A stretch of DNA of 64,000 bases, from the NCBI GenBank assembly GCA_039183205.1, contig JBCDBR010000004.1, positions 62,001 through 126,000 of the forward strand, in the 5' to 3' direction. The notes below the pieces were generated by a model. It did no database searches. It saw only the letters and a list, made by a program, of their open reading frames with translations, and was not told the DNA's origin. The stretch is from HKCCE3408 sp039183205 (GTDB lineage: Bacteria > Pseudomonadota > Alphaproteobacteria > Rhodobacterales > Rhodobacteraceae). Below, piece by piece: positions 16,872-25,236 of this stretch (the first letter of the stretch is position 1; every line of letters starts with the position of its first letter). The position numbers and the translations under genes were made by a program.

Positions 16872-18203
16872 TCAGGCGAGCATCACAACCGGGTTTTCCA
16901 AATTATCGACGATGGCTTGTAAAAGCTCTGCACCCAAGGCGCCGTCGATGACGCGGTGATCGACCGAGAGCGTGACGCTCATGACCGTTGCGATGGCCAA
17001 TTCGCCATCCTCTCCGACGATCGGCTTTTTCGCGCCCGCCCCGACGGCCAAAATCGCGCCATGCGGCGGGTTGATCACGGCATCGAAATTATCGATGCCG
17101 TACATGCCGAGATTGGAGATCGCAAAGCTGCCGCCGACATATTCATGCGGCGCAAGCTTGCGGTCGCGGGCGCGTCCGGCCAGGTCCTTCATCTCTGCCG
17201 ACAGGGCCGAGAGGGATTTCACCTCGGCATCTTTGAGAACCGGTGTGAACAGCCCGCCCTCAACGGCCACCGCAACAGCCACATCCGACGGGGTCAGTTT
17301 AACGATCCGATCTCCGGCCCAAACGGCATTGGCATCCGGCACCGCCTGAAGCGCCCCAGCACAGGCCTTGATGATGAAGTCGTTGACGCTGAGTTTGACC
17401 CCACGACCGTCGAGCTGCTTGTTAAGTTGGCTGCGGAATTTCAGGAGCGCGTCGAGTTTGATGTCGCGGCGCAGGTAGAAATGCGGGATCGTCTGTTTGG
17501 CCTCGGTGAGGCGCGCGGCGACGGTTTTGCGCATACCATCCAGCGGCACTTCGGTGATCTCGCGGCCCTCATACATCCGCAAGACCTGCTCCGCGCTCGG
17601 ACCGGTCGGCATCGCCGCCGCAGCTGCCTTGGTGGCCGTAGCCGGGGCCGGAGCGGTCGGGGCGGCCGCCGGGGCCGGCTGCGTTGCCCCTTTTTCGACA
17701 TCGGCCTTGACGATGCGCCCATGTGGGCCCGAGCCTTTGATCGCCGCCAAATCCAGACCCTTGTCGGCCGCAATCCGCCGCGCCAGCGGCGAGGCAAAGA
17801 CCCGACCGCCTGTGTCGCCACCGGCCTTGGCGGAGGCAGCAGGCGCTGACGATGCCGCGGGCGCTGCCGGCTCTGCCGGCGCGGGCGCCGAGGCGGCCGG
17901 TTCAACCGGCTCCGAGGCGGCCGCATGCCCGCCTGACGCGGCCAGATCATCGGTGCTCTCGCCATCGCCCAACAATACTGCGATTACGTCATTGACCTTC
18001 ACGCCCTCGGTCCCTTCGGCGATCATGATCTTGCCAACCACGCCTTCATCGACGGCTTCGAATTCCATTGTCGCCTTGTCGGTTTCGATTTCGGCCAGAA
18101 GATCGCCGGCACTGACGGTGTCGCCTTCTTGGACCAACCATTTCGCCAATGTGCCCTCTTCCATTGTGGGCGACAGGGCGGGCATCAGAATTTCCGTTGG
18201 CAT
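16872..18203 (-). CDS. pdhC: Pyruvate dehydrogenase E2, dihydrolipoamide acetyltransferase
   Basis: 443 residues. Residues 1-80 are a lipoyl domain with the lipoylated Lys in EIETDKATMEFEA. An Ala/Pro-rich flexible linker follows. Around 135-170 is the E3/E1-binding domain (FASPLARRIAADKGLDLAAI). Residues ~215-443 are the acyltransferase core with the catalytic VDHRVIDGALGAELL. It transfers the acetyl group from lipoamide to CoA. It is the last gene of pdhA-pdhB-pdhC, 12 bp after pdhB. No E3 gene is in the window. Confidence 0.97.
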   Translation of the reverse strand: MPTEILMPALSPTMEEGTLAKWLVQEGDTVSAGDLLAEIETDKATMEFEAVDEGVVGKIMIAEGTEGVKVNDVIAVLLGDGESTDDLAASGGHAAASEPVEPAASAPAPAEPAAPAASSAPAASAKAGGDTGGRVFASPLARRIAADKGLDLAAIKGSGPHGRIVKADVEKGATQPAPAAAPTAPAPATATKAAAAAMPTGPSAEQVLRMYEGREITEVPLDGMRKTVAARLTEAKQTIPHFYLRRDIKLDALLKFRSQLNKQLDGRGVKLSVNDFIIKACAGALQAVPDANAVWAGDRIVKLTPSDVAVAVAVEGGLFTPVLKDAEVKSLSALSAEMKDLAGRARDRKLAPHEYVGGSFAISNLGMYGIDNFDAVINPPHGAILAVGAGAKKPIVGEDGELAIATVMSVTLSVDHRVIDGALGAELLQAIVDNLENPVVMLA

Positions 18204-18215
18204 ATCCCGCGCTCC

Positions 18216-19604
18216 TTACCGGTAGGTGACAGATTTGACGGCGGCGACAACCTCGTCGGTGGTCACCAGCGCCAGTTTTTCGAGGTTCGCCGCATAGGGC
18301 ATGGGCACGTCTTTGCCGGTGCAATTGATCACCGGCGCGTCGAGCCAGTCAAACGCGTTTTGCATGATATAGGCCGACAGGTGATTGCCAATCGAACAGA
18401 CCGGGAAGCCTTCCTCGACGGTCACGCATCGGTTGGTCTTTTGCACCGATTGGATGACGGTGTCGTAATCCAATGGGCGCAGGGTGCGCAGATCGACAAC
18501 CTCGGCCGAAATGCCGTCCTCTGCCAGACGATCGGCCGCGTCGAGCGCGTATTGCATCCCAATACCAAAGCTCACGATGGTCACATCCGTACCGTCGCGC
18601 CAAATTCGCGCCTTGCCAAAGGGGATGGTGAAATCGTCCAGATCGGGAACCTCAAAAGACCGGCCATAAAGGATCTCGTTTTCCAAGAAAATCACCGGGT
18701 TGGGGTCCCGGATCGCCGTTTTCAGGAGGCCCTTGGCATCGGCCGCCGAATACGGCTGGACCACTTTCAGTCCGGGGATTTGCGCGTACCAGGCCGCATA
18801 GTCCTGGCTGTGCTGTGCGCCCACCCGGGCCGCAGCCCCGTTGGGGCCACGAAACACCATCGGCGCGCCCATTTGGCCCCCGGACATGTAAAGCGTCTTG
18901 GCTGCGGAATTGATGATCTGGTCAATCGCCTGCATGGCGAAATTGAAGGTCATGAATTCGACGATCGGCCTTAGCCCGCCAAAGGCCGCGCCCACGCCGA
19001 TCCCGGCAAAGCCATGCTCGGTAATCGGGGTGTCGATGACGCGCCGATCACCAAAGTCGTCCAACAACCCCTGGCTGATCTTATAGGCGCCCTGATATTC
19101 GGCGACCTCTTCGCCCATCAAAAACACAGTGTCGTCTCGGCGCATCTCTTCGGCCATCGCATCGCGCAGCGCTTCGCGCACGGTCGTTGTCTTCATCGCG
19201 GTGCCCGCGGGGTAGTCGGGGACGAGCGTTTTCGATATTTGAGATGGCTGGGCGGGGGGCACGGCCGCTTCGGAGCCCCCTGCGGGAGCCGCCTCAGCGC
19301 CCGTATCGGCCGCCGGCGCGGCCTCTGGCGCTGCCGCTGCGACCGGCGCGCTCATGTCTTCGCCAGCCTCTCCGATCATCGCGATCGGGGTGTTGACCTT
19401 CACGCCTTCGGTTCCTTCGACAACTAAGATCTTCCCGATCACGCCTTCATCGACCGCTTCGAATTCCATGGTCGCTTTATCGGTCTCGATCTCTGCGAGG
19501 ATATCGCCGGAACTGACGCTATCGCCTTCTTTCACCAGCCATTTTGCCAGCGTGCCTTCTTCCATGGTGGGGCTCAGTGCGGGCATGAGAATTTCGATTG
19601 CCAT
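18216..19604 (-). CDS. pdhB: Pyruvate dehydrogenase E1 beta subunit with N-terminal lipoyl domain
   Basis: 462 residues from MAIEILMPALSPTMEEG; this start has a conserved lipoyl-domain N-terminus, unlike the upstream Met at 19649. Residues 1-80 are a lipoyl domain (EIETDKATMEFEA). A Pro/Ala linker follows, and from ~135 there is the transketolase-like E1-beta (TVREALRDAMAEEMRRD, GEEVAEYQGAYKISQGLL, PITEHGFAGIGVGAAFGG). Having a lipoyl domain on E1-beta is typical of alphaproteobacteria. It works with PdhA to decarboxylate pyruvate and acetylate lipoamide. Confidence 0.97.
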   Translation of the reverse strand: MAIEILMPALSPTMEEGTLAKWLVKEGDSVSSGDILAEIETDKATMEFEAVDEGVIGKILVVEGTEGVKVNTPIAMIGEAGEDMSAPVAAAAPEAAPAADTGAEAAPAGGSEAAVPPAQPSQISKTLVPDYPAGTAMKTTTVREALRDAMAEEMRRDDTVFLMGEEVAEYQGAYKISQGLLDDFGDRRVIDTPITEHGFAGIGVGAAFGGLRPIVEFMTFNFAMQAIDQIINSAAKTLYMSGGQMGAPMVFRGPNGAAARVGAQHSQDYAAWYAQIPGLKVVQPYSAADAKGLLKTAIRDPNPVIFLENEILYGRSFEVPDLDDFTIPFGKARIWRDGTDVTIVSFGIGMQYALDAADRLAEDGISAEVVDLRTLRPLDYDTVIQSVQKTNRCVTVEEGFPVCSIGNHLSAYIMQNAFDWLDAPVINCTGKDVPMPYAANLEKLALVTTDEVVAAVKSVTYR

Positions 19605-19615
19605 ATCCTTCGCCC

Positions 19616-20665
19616 CTATTCTGCCGCTGTTGCGTAAATGTCGGTCCAAAGCTCCTCCAGCGGCGGCTCGGGGCTGTCTTTGGAGAATTCGGCCGCGTCG
19701 TTGACGATCTCTTTGATCTCTTTATCGATGGCCTTGAGGTCGTCTTCGGTGGCGTGTTTGCCGGTCAGCAGCAATTGGCGCACATGTTCGATGGCATCGC
19801 GCTTTTCGCGCACTTCCTGCACCTCTTCGCGGGTGCGGTATTTCGCTGGATCGGACATCGAATGTCCGCGATAGCGGTAGGTCTTGATCTCTAGGATGTA
19901 CGGGCCCTTGCCTGCGCGACAATGCGCAACAGCCTTTTCGCCGGCTGCTTTGACCGCCAGCACATCCATCCCATCGACCTCTTCGCCGGGGATGCCATAC
20001 GCGGCGCCACGTTCCCAATAAGACGGTGATTTTGTCGACCGTTTCGTCGACGTACCCATGGCGTATTGGTTTTTTTCAATCACGAAAATGCAGGGCAGCA
20101 TCCAAAGTTCAGCCATGTTGTAGGTCTCGTAGACCTGGCCTTGATTGGCCGCACCATCGCCGAAATAGGTGAATGTGACGCGGCCATTGCCCAGATATTT
20201 ATCGGCAAAGGACAGACCTGCACCAATCGGCACCTGCGCCCCGACAATGCCGTGGCCGCCGTAAAAGTGCTTTTCGCGGCTGAACATGTGCATCGAGCCG
20301 CCTTTCCCTTTGGAATAACCGCCAACGCGCCCGGTCAGCTCGGCCATCACGCCTTTGGGGTCCATGCCGCAGGCCAACATATGCCCGTGGTCGCGATAGG
20401 AGGTGACGCGCTTGTCGCCTTCGCTGGCCGCCGCTTCCAGTCCCACCACAACGGCCTCTTGGCCGATGTAAAGGTGGCAGAAACCACCAATCAGCCCCAT
20501 GCCGTAAAGCTGGCCTGCCTTTTCCTCAAACCGGCGGATCAGCAACATGTCGCGGTAATATGCCGTTAGCTCCTCGGCCGAGACATTCGGTTTGGCGGCC
20601 GGTTTGGCGGCCGGTTTGGCGGCCGGTTTGGCGGCGGATTTTGCGGTCGTTTTGCGTGCAGCCAT
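19616..20665 (-). CDS. pdhA: Pyruvate dehydrogenase E1 alpha subunit
   Basis: 349 residues from MAARKTTAKS, preceded by GGAGG. The thiamine diphosphate motif is YFGDGAANQGQVYETYNMA, and SKGKGGSMHMF and YRYRGHSMSDPAKYRTREEV hold the conserved phosphorylation-loop region of E1-alpha. Residues ~10-26 are an unusual Lys/Ala/Pro tail made of repeated AAKP units, encoded by a 12-bp tandem repeat (20589-20636), before the conserved start at SAEELTAYYRDML. It heads the pdhABC operon (11 bp to pdhB). Palindromes upstream (20687-20716) suggest control by a repressor. Confidence 0.97.
   Translation of the reverse strand: MAARKTTAKSAAKPAAKPAAKPAAKPNVSAEELTAYYRDMLLIRRFEEKAGQLYGMGLIGGFCHLYIGQEAVVVGLEAAASEGDKRVTSYRDHGHMLACGMDPKGVMAELTGRVGGYSKGKGGSMHMFSREKHFYGGHGIVGAQVPIGAGLSFADKYLGNGRVTFTYFGDGAANQGQVYETYNMAELWMLPCIFVIEKNQYAMGTSTKRSTKSPSYWERGAAYGIPGEEVDGMDVLAVKAAGEKAVAHCRAGKGPYILEIKTYRYRGHSMSDPAKYRTREEVQEVREKRDAIEHVRQLLLTGKHATEDDLKAIDKEIKEIVNDAAEFSKDSPEPPLEELWTDIYATAAE
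20589..20636. repeat. 12-bp tandem repeat, four copies (last copy one mismatch), inside pdhA
   Basis: The unit GGTTTGGCGGCC occurs at 20589, 20601, 20613 and 20625 (final base changed). Read on the minus strand it encodes AAKP four times in the N-terminal tail of PdhA. The 12-bp unit keeps the frame, so copy-number change would only lengthen or shorten the tail. Confidence 0.9.
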
Positions 20666-20686
20666 CCTGGCGCTCCTCCCACAGAA

Positions 20687-20704
20687 TAGTTTAACGTTCA
20701 ACTA
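20687..20704. promoter_or_regulatory. Palindrome TAGTTTAACGTTCAACTA upstream of pdhA
   Basis: An 18-bp dyad with 8 of 9 pairs matching and a central CG, 22 bp before the pdhA start. A second short dyad CCTGT-A-ACAGG follows at 20706-20716. The form (AT-rich arms, central CG) resembles LacI-family operators. The regulator is not identified. Confidence 0.45.
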
Positions 20705-20807
20705 TCCTGTAACAGGACAAAGCGGAATTTGCACGGACGGATCTGGACCTTGGGTCAATTTCAGCAAAGAACCCGCTATGCACACCGCGCATGGCTTGCC
20801 AGAGACG

Positions 20808-21101
20808 TTAGGGGAGCACAACCTCATCGGGGCGCATCCGGCCCAGCACGGTTCGCGCCATTTCATCGAGCAGGTCGAGATCGAGGAAGTCATCGGATAA
20901 CCGCCGGGTCAAAACCTCCATCTCGGCGACCTCGGTCCGCAAGCTGTCCAACTCAGCTGCCAATTGCGCCCGTTCGGCATCGACCTGAATGCGGCGAAAG
21001 AGCCCGTGATTGCCCTGCACAGCCGCAAACGTGAACTGCGCGCCGACAAACAGCAACGCCATTGGGATCAAAAAGCTGGTCCAGCTCCGCTTGGAAGTCA
21101 T
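20808..21101 (-). CDS. ftsB: FtsB/DivIC-type septum formation initiator protein
   Basis: 97 residues from MTSKRSWTSFLIP. There is one N-terminal membrane helix (PMALLFVGAQFTFAAVQG), then a coiled coil (QVDAERAQLAAELDSLRTEV) and a short C-terminal region with RMRPDEVVLP. Size and layout match FtsB/DivIC of the divisome, which bridges FtsQ and FtsL in the periplasm. It sits between fda and pdhA on the same strand, the usual neighbourhood in this order. A perfect DnaA box is 36 bp upstream. Confidence 0.85.
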   Translation of the reverse strand: MTSKRSWTSFLIPMALLFVGAQFTFAAVQGNHGLFRRIQVDAERAQLAAELDSLRTEVAEMEVLTRRLSDDFLDLDLLDEMARTVLGRMRPDEVVLP

Positions 21102-21136
21102 GCTCTGCCTCACACGCGCCCGTTGATCGGGCATCC

Positions 21137-21145
21137 TGTGGATAA
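21137..21145 (-). promoter_or_regulatory. Perfect DnaA box (TTATCCACA on the minus strand) upstream of ftsB
   Basis: The plus strand reads TGTGGATAA 36 bp before the ftsB start. Two other exact matches occur in the window, at 49920-49928 (intergenic) and 14726-14734 (inside polA), so chance occurrence is possible. Confidence 0.35.
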
Positions 21146-21198
21146 GTATGCACATTTCCTTGCGAAAGGGAATGCTCCGAGCGACACCAAATACGCGC

Positions 21199-21217
21199 CG
21201 GGGGGCCGCGCCCCCCG
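21199..21217 (-). terminator. GC-rich hairpin directly after the fda stop, probable terminator
   Basis: A perfect 8-bp stem (CGGGGGGC / GCCCCCCG) with a 3-base loop begins one base past the fda stop codon. No clear T run follows (only TATTT 7 bases on), so it may attenuate or protect the RNA end rather than terminate fully. Confidence 0.5.
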
Positions 21218-22102
21218 TCAGGTGATCGACGCGGCATAGATGCCATCAATTGCAGCGCCGATCATGGCGTTGAACTCCGCATCGCTTTGTTGGGCGCTGA
21301 GGCCCTCCGTCAGCGCGCGGCTAAAACTTGCGATGACGCCTGGGTTTTCCGCCAAACGCCGGTTCGCTTCACCGCGATCATAGCCGCCGGAAAGTGCCAC
21401 CACGCGCATCACCTTTGGATGGGCGACCAGGGGGCTGTAAAGACCGGGGGTTTCGGGCAATGTCAGCTTCAGCATGACCGGTGCGGACACTGTCTCCAGC
21501 CCGCGTGTGAGTTCGTTCAGCAGCAGCGCCTCGGCCTCGGCCTTGTCAGGGATCGAAATGGTCACTTCCGGCTCCAGGATCGGCACAAGGTTTTTGGCCA
21601 GGACCTGTTCCCCCAGCTCAAATTGCTGCGCGACTGTCGCGGCAATCCCGCTGACGGAGGCCGCATCGATCACGCTACGTTCCTTCGTGCCGAAAATCCC
21701 GGCGGCGACGGCGCGGTCCAGAAGGTCATCAAGCCCCGGGATGGGTTTCATCAGGCGTACGCCGTCGTCGGCGTCGGCCAGTCCCTTGTCGATCTTCAAG
21801 AACGGCACAACGCCCCTGTCTTCCCACAGAAACTGCGCCGCCGATTTGCCAGAGATCTCGCGATCCATGGTCATTTCAAATAGGATGGCGGCGATCACCT
21901 TGTCCCCAGTGAAGGCCTCTGCCGTGGCGATCCGGGTCCGCATCTCGTGGATGCGGTCGAACATCTCCGCCTCGTTTGAATAGGCGTCCTCATCCACCCC
22001 GTAAAGCTTCAGCGCTTTGGGTGTGGAGCCCCCAGATTGGTCCAATGCCGCGACAAAGCCCTTGCCGCTGGTCATTTGGTCGATTTGGGCCTGATTTGGC
22101 AT
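21218..22102 (-). CDS. fda: Fructose-bisphosphate aldolase class I
   Basis: 294 residues from MPNQAQIDQMTSGKGF; the upstream Met at 22141 adds non-conserved residues. GFVAALDQSGGSTPKALKLY is the class I start block, FLKIDKGL and PVMLKLTLPE contain the conserved lysines (Schiff-base Lys candidates), and ALSGGYDRGEANRRLAENPG is the phosphate-binding end. It cleaves or forms fructose 1,6-bisphosphate. The neighbours pgk and gap belong to the same pathway; the unknown gene 22200-23888 intervenes. Confidence 0.94.
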   Translation of the reverse strand: MPNQAQIDQMTSGKGFVAALDQSGGSTPKALKLYGVDEDAYSNEAEMFDRIHEMRTRIATAEAFTGDKVIAAILFEMTMDREISGKSAAQFLWEDRGVVPFLKIDKGLADADDGVRLMKPIPGLDDLLDRAVAAGIFGTKERSVIDAASVSGIAATVAQQFELGEQVLAKNLVPILEPEVTISIPDKAEAEALLLNELTRGLETVSAPVMLKLTLPETPGLYSPLVAHPKVMRVVALSGGYDRGEANRRLAENPGVIASFSRALTEGLSAQQSDAEFNAMIGAAIDGIYAASIT

Positions 22103-22199
22103 GATGTTCTCCTGGTGCGTTCCGCGGCACTGATAGGCCAAGCACGGGCTTTAGGACAATGCTGATCGCGCAAACATCCAAAGATAGAGTGTTTTTGTA

Positions 22200-23888
22200 C
22201 TACTCATCCGTCTCGGGCGCGGGGGCATCTGCGGCCGGCCCATGTGCCGCCAGCCAGGCCTCAAAGACGGTTGCTTGAACCTCGGACAACATCTCCGACC
22301 AAGCCTCCGGCGCATCGCTGATGTCGCCCATGGCCTCGATCTCGTTGACGATGGCGCCTGCGGACCGGTCGCCGGCCGCCTCCGATAAAAGCGCTAGATA
22401 ATAGGCATCGGCATAGCTTCGGGGACGTTCGAGCCCGACCAGCGCGGCGCGCGCCGCGCCCGCCGTTGCCTCGGCGGCTGCGGTCGCGGTGACGCTGCCT
22501 TGGGCGGCCAGAACGCCCGCCATCCCCAGCCGCACTTCCGCGGCGTCCATGGCCAAATAGGCGCTGCGACTGCCTTCTGCGGCGGCGCGATGGAGGATGA
22601 GGTAGACGTCGTCGGCGGGCAACTGATCAAGATGATCCTCGACGATCAACAACGCCTCGACATCGCCAGCATCGAGCAAAGGCTCCAAAACCACAATTGC
22701 AAGTTCCGGGCTGCGTGGCATGCCCGCGCCATCGACCAGCGCCGAGGCCAATGCCAATCGCGTATCGGGCTCCAATTCGGCGCCATCGCTGCCCAGCTGC
22801 GCCGCCAATGCTGCCGAAAGGGCCGCCGAGGGCTGCACAGGTGCCGGTGCGCCTAAGCGGATCGCCGGTCGGAAGGCGGCCACGAAATCCTCGAAATCCT
22901 CCACGCTGTCCTCATCAAGGCGCACCGGCGCGTCCGGGCTCAAGGTGATGGATATGCGCTCGGGCGTGTTGGCAAAGCCCGCAACCGCCTCAGCGGCCAT
23001 GACGAGGAAGTCTTGCGCTGCGGCGATCTCAGGCGATGCCGGGGCGGGCGCGGGCGCTGCCGGCGGCGGCGCGTCAGGGGCCGGCGTTGCGATTGGATCA
23101 TCGCCCTTGCCGCCGGTGGCCGGTGCCTGGGGCGTCACCTCAGGGGCTGGGGCCGCTGGAGGAGCGGCGTCAACATTGGGCAGCAATTCTTCGCTAAGCA
23201 GCGCCACGAGCGCGTCGGGGTTCAGGACAAAAGGTGGGATTTCGGCGGAAAATCGTTCCCACAACCCATCATTTGTAAATTCAATATAGGCATCGGATAG
23301 ATCGAAAACCGGCGCGTCCAAGTCCTCGACATATATCGAGGCGTAATCGAACGTGGCCGTCCCGCTAAGCGTGCCATTGCTTTCCGATTGCACAAAGAAA
23401 TCCGTCTCCAAAGCGCTGCTGGCCACAGTATAGTCTGCATGGATGCGGGCCGCATTGACGTAGATTTCGTCAAACCCGAAGGCGAGAAGTTCGTCCCGGT
23501 CCCAAGGCGGCAGGCAGCCCACCGGGAAATTCGCGCCCGCGATATCCAGCGTGACCGAGGTTTGGTCGATCTGCAAAATCGGGTTGGACCTGACGACGAC
23601 GCGGTCGATGCTGACGTTGCAGTCGGGGTAGTCTTCGAGGTCATAGGGGCTAATTTCGAGCCCTATAATCGCAAACCGGCTGTCCAAGGGTCGGATGTCG
23701 AGATCGACATACCGGATTTCCGCGACGCTGCGCGCGGCATTCAAAAGCCCTTGCACCGCGGCCGTTGCAAGCCGTTCGAGCGAAAAGAACTCCGCGAAGG
23801 TGATGTCTTGTGCAGATGCGCTGTGCGGGACGGTTGCACTTAAGATCGCCGCGATAGCCGTGCTGCGGCACATATTGGAATAGGTCAT
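22200..23888 (-). CDS. Exported protein of unknown function with Pro/Ala linker and helical repeat tail
   Basis: 562 residues. The signal peptide is residues 1-~27 (ending PHSASAQD). Residues ~30-255 form a beta-rich domain with two Cys (DYPDCNVS, FPVGCLPPWDRDE), which could form a disulfide. Residues ~255-305 are a Pro/Ala-rich linker. From ~370 on there are short helical units (SPELAIVVLEPLLDAGDVEA, DDVYLILHRAAAEGSRSAYL) that look like degenerate TPR/Sel1 repeats. The place between fda and pgk suggests conserved linkage in the lineage, not a glycolytic role. I do not recognise a family. The C-terminus is acidic. Confidence 0.8.
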   Translation of the reverse strand: MTYSNMCRSTAIAAILSATVPHSASAQDITFAEFFSLERLATAAVQGLLNAARSVAEIRYVDLDIRPLDSRFAIIGLEISPYDLEDYPDCNVSIDRVVVRSNPILQIDQTSVTLDIAGANFPVGCLPPWDRDELLAFGFDEIYVNAARIHADYTVASSALETDFFVQSESNGTLSGTATFDYASIYVEDLDAPVFDLSDAYIEFTNDGLWERFSAEIPPFVLNPDALVALLSEELLPNVDAAPPAAPAPEVTPQAPATGGKGDDPIATPAPDAPPPAAPAPAPASPEIAAAQDFLVMAAEAVAGFANTPERISITLSPDAPVRLDEDSVEDFEDFVAAFRPAIRLGAPAPVQPSAALSAALAAQLGSDGAELEPDTRLALASALVDGAGMPRSPELAIVVLEPLLDAGDVEALLIVEDHLDQLPADDVYLILHRAAAEGSRSAYLAMDAAEVRLGMAGVLAAQGSVTATAAAEATAGAARAALVGLERPRSYADAYYLALLSEAAGDRSAGAIVNEIEAMGDISDAPEAWSEMLSEVQATVFEAWLAAHGPAADAPAPETDE

Positions 23889-23967
23889 GGAACGATCGCT
23901 TGGGCCCTAGGTCATGAAAGTCTCTCCACAGACCAGCTAAGCAAGGCCGAGGGTGTGGATGCAAGCT

Positions 23968-25158
23968 TTACTTGGCCGCGGCGTCCTCTAGCGCGGCGAC
24001 ACCGGGCAGGGTCTTGCCCTCCATCCATTCTAAAAACGCACCACCCGCGGTCGACACATAGGTAAAGGCCTCGGCCACACCGGCCTGGTTCAGCGCCGCG
24101 ACGGTATCGCCGCCGCCGGCCACCGAAATCAGCCCGCCCGCTTGTGTCAATGCGGCCGCTTTGACGGCTGCTGCGTTGGTCGCGGCATCGAACGGGGCGA
24201 TTTCAAACGCGCCAAGCGGTCCGTTCCAAATCAGCGTTTTGGCTGCGGCAAAGGCGGAGGTGATCTCGGTGACCGCTGCGGGGCCAGCATCGAGGATCAT
24301 GGTACCGGCCGGCACGGCCCGTGCCGATACAGTCTCCGAAGGCGCGCCGGCTTTGAATTCCGCGGCCACGACAACCTCATCCGGCAACAGGATCGTGCAG
24401 CCGCGCGTTTTGGATTTTTCCAGGATGTTCAGTGCGGTCTCGGCCAGATCGTGCTCGCACAGCGATGCCGCCACATCGACGCCCTGCGCGGCCAAAAACG
24501 TATTGGCCATGCCGCCGCCGATCACCAGCGTGTCGACCTTTTCGATAAGGTTTTCCAACAAGGCAAGTTTGGTTGAGACCTTCGCCCCGCCGACAACCGC
24601 TACAACCGGGCGCGCGGGGCTGCCGAGTGCAGCCTCAAGCGCGTGCAACTCAGCGGCCATAAGGCGCCCGGCGCAACAGGGCAACAGATGCGCCACGCCT
24701 TCGGTGGAGGCATGCGCGCGATGCGCGGCCGAAAAAGCGTCATTGACATAAACATCGCCAAGCGACGCCAAAAATCCCGCCATCTTGGGATCGTTGGCCT
24801 CCTCCATTGCGGAAAACCGCGTGTTTTCAATCAGAACAATCGCATCGCCGGGCAATGCCGCGATGCTGTCGCGGTCCGGGCGTTCGACGAAATGGACCGC
24901 GGTGCCAAGGGCGGCTTCTAATGCGGGCACGGTGATGCGCAAGCTCATATCCGGGTTTGGCTTGCCCTTTGGCCGACCGAAATGCGCGAGCAATACGGGT
25001 TTACCGCCGGCGGCGCGGATATCCTGGATTGTCGGCACGATGCGGTCGATGCGCGTTGTGTCGGTGACCCCTTTGCCATCGACCGGCACGTTGATGTCGA
25101 CGCGGGTCAGAACGATCTTACCCGCCAAATCCATGTCATCGAGCGTTTTCCAGGCCAT
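23968..25158 (-). CDS. pgk: Phosphoglycerate kinase
   Basis: 396 residues from MAWKTLDDMDLAGK. The substrate-binding start KIVLTRVDINVPVDGKGVTD, LLAHFGRPKGKPNP, NDAFSAAHRAHAST and the C-terminal nucleotide site AGGGDTVAALNQAG are all present. It interconverts 1,3-bisphosphoglycerate and 3-phosphoglycerate with ADP/ATP. It lies 78 bp downstream of gap on the same strand, so gap-pgk may be one transcript. Confidence 0.97.
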   Translation of the reverse strand: MAWKTLDDMDLAGKIVLTRVDINVPVDGKGVTDTTRIDRIVPTIQDIRAAGGKPVLLAHFGRPKGKPNPDMSLRITVPALEAALGTAVHFVERPDRDSIAALPGDAIVLIENTRFSAMEEANDPKMAGFLASLGDVYVNDAFSAAHRAHASTEGVAHLLPCCAGRLMAAELHALEAALGSPARPVVAVVGGAKVSTKLALLENLIEKVDTLVIGGGMANTFLAAQGVDVAASLCEHDLAETALNILEKSKTRGCTILLPDEVVVAAEFKAGAPSETVSARAVPAGTMILDAGPAAVTEITSAFAAAKTLIWNGPLGAFEIAPFDAATNAAAVKAAALTQAGGLISVAGGGDTVAALNQAGVAEAFTYVSTAGGAFLEWMEGKTLPGVAALEDAAAK

Positions 25159-25236
25159 CTTGCGCCTCATCTCGGGCCAGGCCCGGTTGTTGGACAGACA
25201 GCACGCGGGCCAAAAGGCCGCGCGCGCCGCTTGGCA

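Noticed and set aside
16956..17849. 297-codon plus-strand frame opposite pdhC
   Set aside because: Antisense shadow of a conserved E2 gene; Arg/His-rich without motifs.
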